This document shows, one piece after another, positions 15,671 through 19,598 of a DNA stretch of 19,598 nucleotides. The stretch comes from Candidatus Rifleibacteriota bacterium (GTDB lineage: Bacteria > Riflebacteria > Ozemobacteria > Ozemobacterales > Ozemobacteraceae): the NCBI GenBank assembly GCA_017526725.1, contig JAFXRA010000059.1, positions 1-19,598 of the forward strand, given 5' to 3'. Each line of letters begins with the position of its first letter. The stretch's first letter is position 1. The notes under the pieces are model-generated. The model saw only the letters and a list, made by a program, of their open reading frames with translations. It did not search any database and was not told where the DNA came from. The position numbers and the translations under genes are program-made.

Positions 15671-16669
15671 ATGGCAAAATCAAACAATTCTCTCCGTTTT
15701 CTTGATTTCCTTTATTTGACCTTTGGTTCTTGGCTTTTAGGTTATTGTGTTGCAGCTTTCACAGCGCCAAACAGCATTGTCCCTGTTGGTCTCACCGGAG
15801 TTGCTACCATTCTATATGGAATAAAACAGATTCCAATTGGTTTAACAATATTAATAGGCAATGTTTTTCTTGTTGCTATGCAGGTTAAAATGGTCGGCAA
15901 AAAGACAGCCTGGAAAACCATTTATGTAACAGTAGTTTCTTCCATAGCAACAGACTTAATGATGGGAGCCTATCATTTTGCTGAATTTTCGCCATATTTG
16001 GCATTTTTAGATTCTATAGAAAGTCATTTTGTAGTACACCCACTCACAACAGACTTATTCTTAGCTGTTTTATATGGCGGAATTGCATCTGGGGTTGCAA
16101 TGGGACTCATCTTTAAAACTGGCGGAACGACTGGCGGAACAGATATTATCACACAGATAATACATTTTTCCTACAAACTCCCAATCGCTCATGTTTCTAT
16201 GTGCTTAAACGCCGCTGTTTTAATAGCCTGTGCCTATTTCAAAGGTATGCATCTTGCAATGTACAGTCTGATTTACGTTTATATTTCAAGTAAAGTAATA
16301 GATATAGTTCTAGAAGGTATATCAAACTTCAGAACAGTATTTGTTTTTACTTCTGAACCAGATGTAATTGGCTGGGCAATAATAGAAGACTTGAGAAGAG
16401 GAGCGACAACTTTAGAAGGAATAGGAATCTACTCAGGTAAAAAAATCAATATTCTAATGACCGCTATAAAACGCGGTGAATTACCACTATTAAGGACAAT
16501 AGTCTATGAGTTTGACCCCAAAGCCTTTATTATTGTCAGTGACGCAAGACAAGTATTAGGTCAAGGCTTTGCAAAACTCGAAGACGAAATTCGTTTTGAC
16601 ACCTCAGAAGTCGAACAGAGAAAACAAGCTCAGGCAGAGGCAAAAAACGCTGCTCTTCCAGCAGAATAA
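15671..16669 (+). CDS. YitT family membrane protein
   Basis: This is a polytopic inner-membrane protein of 332 residues in the YitT/DUF2179 group. Hydrophobic segments lie at about 9-31, 38-72, 78-96, 122-150, 167-190 and 192-212. The diagnostic Gly/Thr motif GGTTGGTDI is at 151-159. A soluble C-terminal domain of the DUF2179 type (about 243-300) follows, containing RGATTLEGIGIYSGK and a DPKAFIIVSDARQVLGQGF end. The last 30 residues are a charged tail. Transport is suspected for the family but the substrate is not settled. The ATG at 15671 lacks a recognisable ribosome site (upstream AAACATTGAATT), yet the protein begins properly there. The gene stands alone, 71 bases after the scramblase-like gene, and is followed by a gene-poor gap. 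Confidence 0.9.
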   Translation: MAKSNNSLRFLDFLYLTFGSWLLGYCVAAFTAPNSIVPVGLTGVATILYGIKQIPIGLTILIGNVFLVAMQVKMVGKKTAWKTIYVTVVSSIATDLMMGAYHFAEFSPYLAFLDSIESHFVVHPLTTDLFLAVLYGGIASGVAMGLIFKTGGTTGGTDIITQIIHFSYKLPIAHVSMCLNAAVLIACAYFKGMHLAMYSLIYVYISSKVIDIVLEGISNFRTVFVFTSEPDVIGWAIIEDLRRGATTLEGIGIYSGKKINILMTAIKRGELPLLRTIVYEFDPKAFIIVSDARQVLGQGFAKLEDEIRFDTSEVEQRKQAQAEAKNAALPAE

Positions 16670-16715
16670 AAGTGTTTTCTCCGAGGATTATTACTTCAGA
16701 AAATCAACAAAACGA

Positions 16716-16850
16716 TTACTTATTAAAGTTTAGCTGACCTCTATAAAAAACGGTGAACTTGCAGTGGCTGCAATTGAGGGTGAAATAGGGTGTTTGAAGA
16801 CCGTTGTGGGAATGTTTAGACATTGGTGCATTGCATTGTGGACATAACAT
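16716..16850 (-). CDS. Small zinc-ribbon protein
   Basis: This 44-residue reading frame on the minus strand begins with MLCPQCNAPMSK and carries a second CSHC later. The four Cys are at 3, 6, 27 and 30, giving C-x2-C-x20-C-x2-C, a zinc-ribbon pattern, with an aromatic and basic tail (KFTVFYRGQLNFNK). AGGAG at 16862-16866 (complement) stands 11 bases before the ATG, an acceptable though long spacing. The frame stays open upstream of the ATG with protein-like content, and a possible longer, frameshifted version is described separately. It is convergent with the YitT-family gene. It is not recognised as a named family; many short proteins of this type bind zinc and nucleic acid or protein. The paired Cys motifs are unlikely to arise by chance in this AT-rich gap. 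Confidence 0.55.
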   Translation of the reverse strand: MLCPQCNAPMSKHSHNGLQTPYFTLNCSHCKFTVFYRGQLNFNK

Positions 16851-16962
16851 AATCTCTTTTTCTCCTAAAGTTCTTAACTCTATTTTTTTTGGAAAGATTT
16901 TACCTGTTACTTCATCGGCATTTTTTGTTAGGAATTTTAGCTTTTTTTTCTTCCCCCGGCAT
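16851..16962 (-). pseudogene. Possible frameshifted N-terminal part of the zinc-ribbon gene
   Basis: On the minus strand an ATG at 16962-16960 opens a short frame beginning MPGEEKKAKIPNKK that stops at 16912. Just before that stop is a run of six A (complement of 16921-16926). If one A were absent, the frame would run without interruption through ADEVTGKIFPKK and ELRTLGEKEI into the zinc-ribbon frame, giving about 81 residues. The charged, lysine-rich composition looks like real protein in both parts. No ribosome site is seen before this ATG, and it begins ten bases from the inverted-arm repeat. It may be a decayed gene, a sequencing slip or chance. Confidence 0.3.
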
Positions 16963-16971
16963 ATTTTTTTT

Positions 16972-17067
16972 AGATTTAAGATATAAGACCATAACTTGAG
17001 ATATAAGATAGAGGAAATTCTTTTAAAAGCGGACAGTTTGCTTGCTCAACCTTCTATCTTCAATCTT
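16972..17067. repeat. Intergenic inverted-arm repeat element, copy 2
   Basis: The segment 16972-17011 matches the reverse complement of 2128-2167 at 37 of 40 positions; the three differences are adjacent. The other arm, CTTCTATCTTCAATCTT at 17051-17067, is the exact reverse complement of 1975-1991. The two copies thus have the same arms in the same order, inverted relative to each other and about 15 kb apart. The 39 bases between the arms here are unrelated to the longer interior of copy 1 and lack the 15-bp repeats. More purine/pyrimidine-type units continue to about 17087, close to the next gene's -10 box. Confidence 0.7.
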
Positions 17068-17091
17068 CTATCTTCTATCTCATATCTATGA

Positions 17092-17097
17092 TATAAT
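17092..17097 (+). promoter_or_regulatory. TATAAT box immediately before a start codon
   Basis: A perfect TATAAT ends only six bases before the ATG at 17104. A transcript starting about seven bases downstream would begin at the start codon itself, so the mRNA may be leaderless. No TTGACA-like box is found 16-18 bases upstream, where the repeat arm lies instead. Confidence 0.4.
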
Positions 17098-17103
17098 TTC
17101 ATT

Positions 17104-17652
17104 ATGAAAAACAAACCTACTATTGCAGCAGCGATAATACTCTTTCTATCTTTAATTTTGTCTTTTTATATAACTGTTTATGACCAGGAATTAAAAAAGA
17201 ACAAAAGCGACGTAGAAATTTTTTTTCCAAAAGAGCCTGTAGATATTCCAAAACAGTTAATAGAATTCAAAAGGAACTCTTTATATAAAGAGTTCAGAAG
17301 TTTAATGCTGAACAAGTTAAAAAATCAGCGCCGTTTTATGTATTCCTTAATTGACTCTTATGAATACGAAATCTCTGACTTCTGGAAAGAAGTATTAAAT
17401 CATTTTGAAATTTTTGAATATTATAAAGCTTACCCAGAAGCCTTTATCAGAAGATTAATACTAATGCCGACATTTATGGGCAATAAAGAGTTTGAGTTAG
17501 ACGAAGACAGAGAAGACAAACTTTTAGTATATCCGGATTATGATTATCGTTCTATAAGATACAGAGTTTCACTTGTTCCTGACACAATCGAAAGAGCTAA
17601 ACGGTTGGTAGATTATTTTTACGATAGAATAAACATATCGTTAGGAAACTAA
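17104..17652 (+). CDS. Membrane-anchored protein of unknown function
   Basis: I do not recognise this 182-residue protein. It has a short basic start (MKNK) and one hydrophobic segment at about 6-24, best read as a signal anchor: no clear cleavage site follows, and the next residues (YDQELKKNKSD) are charged. The rest would lie outside the cytoplasm and is rich in Phe, Tyr, Glu, Lys and Arg, mostly helical, without Cys. The region about 60-120 is aromatic-rich (Phe/Tyr in FEIFEYYKAYPEAF). There is no ribosome site before the ATG, and the -10 box lies six bases upstream, so leaderless translation is plausible. It stands alone between a repeat element and a bidirectional terminator. AT content is high but coding-like throughout. 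Confidence 0.7.
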   Translation: MKNKPTIAAAIILFLSLILSFYITVYDQELKKNKSDVEIFFPKEPVDIPKQLIEFKRNSLYKEFRSLMLNKLKNQRRFMYSLIDSYEYEISDFWKEVLNHFEIFEYYKAYPEAFIRRLILMPTFMGNKEFELDEDREDKLLVYPDYDYRSIRYRVSLVPDTIERAKRLVDYFYDRINISLGN

Positions 17653-17656
17653 AAAT

Positions 17657-17692
17657 AAAAAAACATCGTTATATTAATAACGATGTTTTTTT
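17657..17692. terminator. Bidirectional intrinsic terminator
   Basis: A perfect 16-base-pair stem (17657-17672 with 17677-17692) has a four-base loop ATTA. Its core is CATCGTTAT pairing with ATAACGATG, flanked by seven A and seven T. The T-run on each strand makes it work in both directions. It lies five bases after the membrane-anchored unknown's stop and ten before the end of the convergent GAF-HD-GYP gene. Confidence 0.92.
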
Positions 17693-17701
17693 CAATAGAT
17701 T

Positions 17702-19564
17702 TTATTTGTTATCTTTTTTATCGCTGTCGCAGTTTATCGGAGGATAAGGCTGAGATTCAAGCTTTTTTTCTTCCTTTTTATCGCTGTCGCAGTTTATCGG
17801 AGGATAAGGCTGAGATTCAAGCTTCTTTTCTTCCTTCTTATCGCTGTCGCAGTTTATCGGAGGATAAGGCTGAGATTCAAGCTTCTTTTCGTCTTTCTTA
17901 TCACTGTCACAGCTTATTGGAGGATAAGGCTGCTTGTCTTTCTGAATCTTTTCAGGTTCTTCAGTAGTACCCATTTCTTCTGGTTTAAGAGCCATATCAT
18001 TATCTTCTGAACCTTCGATTGGTTCAAAATACTGTGATATCTTAGCTTCGAAAGCGCTTAAGAAAGCCTGAACGCAAACTGGGTCAAACTGTTTGCCAGA
18101 AAGCTTATTAAGTTCACCAATAACTGTATTTACGCTTAAACCTTTGCGGTAAGGACGATTTGTCGTCATTGCGTCGAAACAGTCTGCAACACAGATTATA
18201 CGACCAGCCAAAGGTATGTCTTCACCGGACAGATGGTCAGGATATCCGCGACCATCATAATATTCGTGGTGGTGAAGAACACCAGGAATCTTGTCGGCAA
18301 GAAATTCTACAGGTCTTAATATTCTTGCACCAATAGCCGGGTGAGTCTTTATTATACCGTATTCTTCGTCTGTAAGACGGCCAGGTTTACGGATAATACT
18401 ATCAGAAATACCAATCTTTCCTACGTCATGAAGCAAACCGGCATATCTGATATTTTCGATTTCTTTTGGAGAAAGCCCCAACTGTTCTGCAATTGCAACA
18501 GAATAAAGTGTAACACGGCGAGAATGGCCTCTTGTATATGGGTCTTTAGCATCGATTGCCGTAGCCAGAACTTCGATTGTAGAGAGATAAATCTTCTGGA
18601 TATTTTCGTAAAGTCTGGCGTTTTCAATAGCAGATACAGCCTGAGTAGCAACTGCTTTTAAGGTTTCCAGGTCATGATCGTTGAATGGAATGTCTCCAGT
18701 TCTATTTAAAACCTGAAGAACACCAATGACTTTTTCTTTCAAGCACATTGGAACACAGATCATGGATCTTGTTACAAAACCTGACTTTTTATCTGCTCCT
18801 TTAAAGAAGCGGGGGTCTTTATCTGTATCAGGAACCATTACAGGAGCGTTGTTCTGTGCACACCACCCTGCCAAGCCAGTTCCCATAGGCAAACGTATTT
18901 CTTTCAGCTTAGCTCCAACTTTTGAATCGCCTTGAACAATGCTGAAATACAATTCATTTGTTGCTTCATCTACAAGATAAACGGTTGAGGTTTCGCATCT
19001 CATAACCTTGGTAGCTGTTTTCATAATCTTTGTAAGCAATTCTCTCAAATCAAGAGTAGAACTTACAACATGGCTAACTTCAATAAGAGCAGCCATTTCT
19101 TCAAGATGAAGCTGAAGAAGACCAACACCAAGGAATGTACCCAACGAAGCAGTAGCAACTTCTATAAACTCATTTACAGCGGCTTTGTCTGCTGATTCAG
19201 AATCAACAAAAACTATCTGGCCATAAATATCTTCTTCATCGCCAATCGGAATAAGATTAATTTTGCCAGCTTCTGCGTCAACAATCTGATTACGAACTAT
19301 GGGTTTCTTTTCAACTTTTAATTTTGTGAATTCTTCTGCCAAATGATTTAAGGTTTCTTCTTTGAAGCCCTGTTTATATATTGGTCTGGTCATTTGAGCT
19401 GCAAAGTCGTAAGAAAGAACTGCGAAACCTTCTTTGTTGAAAAGATCTAAAGAAAGTTTGCCTAAAACTTCAAGAATAGCTTTAACATCCTTGCCATGAG
19501 CAAGAATGCTTTTTTGAGCCTGATAAATCAGACCTTGATGTTTTATAGACAATTCTTCAGACAC
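17702..19564 (-). CDS. GAF-HD-GYP domain protein, likely c-di-GMP phosphodiesterase
   Basis: HD-GYP proteins hydrolyse cyclic di-GMP, lowering the signal that favours biofilm over motility. From the GTG start the protein is 620 residues. About 1-150 is an N-terminal region that may be a degenerate GAF. A clear GAF sensor domain is at about 157-321 (including LPMGTGLAGWCAQ and CVPMCLKEKVIGVLQVLNR). HD-GYP follows at about 335-510, with HDVGK at 379-383 and HHHEYYDGRGYP ending near 440. An acidic linker leads to a tail (545-620) of four 20-residue repeats. There is no signal peptide or membrane segment, so it is cytoplasmic. AAGGAG (complement of 19572-19577) is followed by TTG, TTG and GTG; the GTG at 19564 has the best spacing, seven bases. 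The ligand of the GAF domain is unknown. Confidence 0.93.
   Translation of the reverse strand: MSEELSIKHQGLIYQAQKSILAHGKDVKAILEVLGKLSLDLFNKEGFAVLSYDFAAQMTRPIYKQGFKEETLNHLAEEFTKLKVEKKPIVRNQIVDAEAGKINLIPIGDEEDIYGQIVFVDSESADKAAVNEFIEVATASLGTFLGVGLLQLHLEEMAALIEVSHVVSSTLDLRELLTKIMKTATKVMRCETSTVYLVDEATNELYFSIVQGDSKVGAKLKEIRLPMGTGLAGWCAQNNAPVMVPDTDKDPRFFKGADKKSGFVTRSMICVPMCLKEKVIGVLQVLNRTGDIPFNDHDLETLKAVATQAVSAIENARLYENIQKIYLSTIEVLATAIDAKDPYTRGHSRRVTLYSVAIAEQLGLSPKEIENIRYAGLLHDVGKIGISDSIIRKPGRLTDEEYGIIKTHPAIGARILRPVEFLADKIPGVLHHHEYYDGRGYPDHLSGEDIPLAGRIICVADCFDAMTTNRPYRKGLSVNTVIGELNKLSGKQFDPVCVQAFLSAFEAKISQYFEPIEGSEDNDMALKPEEMGTTEEPEKIQKDKQPYPPISCDSDKKDEKKLESQPYPPINCDSDKKEEKKLESQPYPPINCDSDKKEEKKLESQPYPPINCDSDKKDNK
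17715..17932 (-). repeat. 60-bp tandem repeats encoding the HD-GYP tail
   Basis: There are almost four units with an exact 60-base period. The 40 bases 17721-17760 are identical to 17781-17820 and 17841-17880, while the unit at 17901-17932 has several substitutions. Each unit encodes 20 residues around QPYPPINCDSDKK with a KKEEKKLES linker. The diverged unit is the one nearest the HD-GYP domain, so the array seems to have grown recently at the C-terminal end. The period keeps the frame. Confidence 0.93.
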
Positions 19565-19598
19565 CAACAAACTCCTTCAAATATTCAATAACAGAAAC

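Noticed and set aside
16804..16986. 60-residue plus-strand frame in the gap after the YitT-family gene
   Set aside because: It is Phe-rich translation of T-runs and lies opposite the better-supported zinc-ribbon frame.
16670..17103. tRNA or other stable RNA in the larger gaps
   Set aside because: No cloverleaf, TTCGA-type T-loop or CCA end was seen here or at 1962-2286.
17715..17932. CRISPR array
   Set aside because: The units are contiguous without unique spacers and are in-frame coding sequence.
17683..17967. 94-residue plus-strand repeat protein
   Set aside because: It is the antisense reading of the 60-bp repeats; its start lies within the terminator stem.

Overview
The window is AT-rich bacterial DNA with dense, ordinary coding. 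It carries core translation and secretion genes (fusA, hpf, secA, prfB) mixed with pilin-like, repeat-domain and unknown genes. TGA and TAA both act as stops, and prfB has the classical autoregulatory frameshift, so the genetic code is standard. Type IV-pilin-like precursors, a Sec system and HD-GYP signalling suggest a diderm-type bacterium. The weak similarity of many accessory genes to textbook families points to a poorly sampled phylum. A Riflebacteria- or Elusimicrobia-like lineage is a guess from gene style only.

Layout. (1) 1-1961: EF-G, missing about 52 N-terminal residues. (2) 1962-2286: a gene-free stretch with purine-rich inverted arms, a 15-bp tandem repeat and a good sigma70-type promoter. 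(3) 2287-3380: long-form hibernation factor hpf plus a ptsN-like PTS EIIA, then a hairpin. (4) 3482-14005: a tightly spaced run on the + strand: secA, a prepilin with a normal class III leader, a small PilX/GspK-like protein, prfB, a 581-residue PilX/GspK-like protein, a 971-residue HEAT-TPR protein and a secreted DNRLRE-type protein. (5) 14140-15599: a secreted helical protein of unknown function followed by a LURP-one/scramblase-like protein. (6) 15671-16669: a YitT-family membrane protein. (7) 16670-17103: a gap with a small zinc-ribbon gene on the minus strand and a second copy of the inverted-arm element. (8) 17104-17652: a small membrane-anchored unknown that may be leaderless. (9) A bidirectional terminator. 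(10) 17702-19564 on the minus strand: a GAF-HD-GYP protein whose C-terminus is made of 60-bp (20-residue) tandem repeats.

How the genes relate. hpf, secA and prfB stand in the order known from Bacillus, while hpf followed by ptsN is the order known from Proteobacteria. Here the two arrangements are combined, and pilin-like genes lie between secA and prfB. The three pilin-like proteins resemble the minor pseudopilins that form a pilus or type II secretion tip (one with Glu+5, two K-like without it). The HEAT-TPR and DNRLRE proteins follow them with gaps of 24 and 6 bases, so they may serve the same surface structure; that link is inference from position only.

The most interesting items are the two-copy inverted-arm element (a 40-base segment matching at 37 positions, about 15 kb apart and inverted), the unlisted small zinc-ribbon gene with an apparent upstream frameshifted part, the nearly perfect repeats in the HD-GYP tail, and the pilin cassette embedded in the secA-prfB block.
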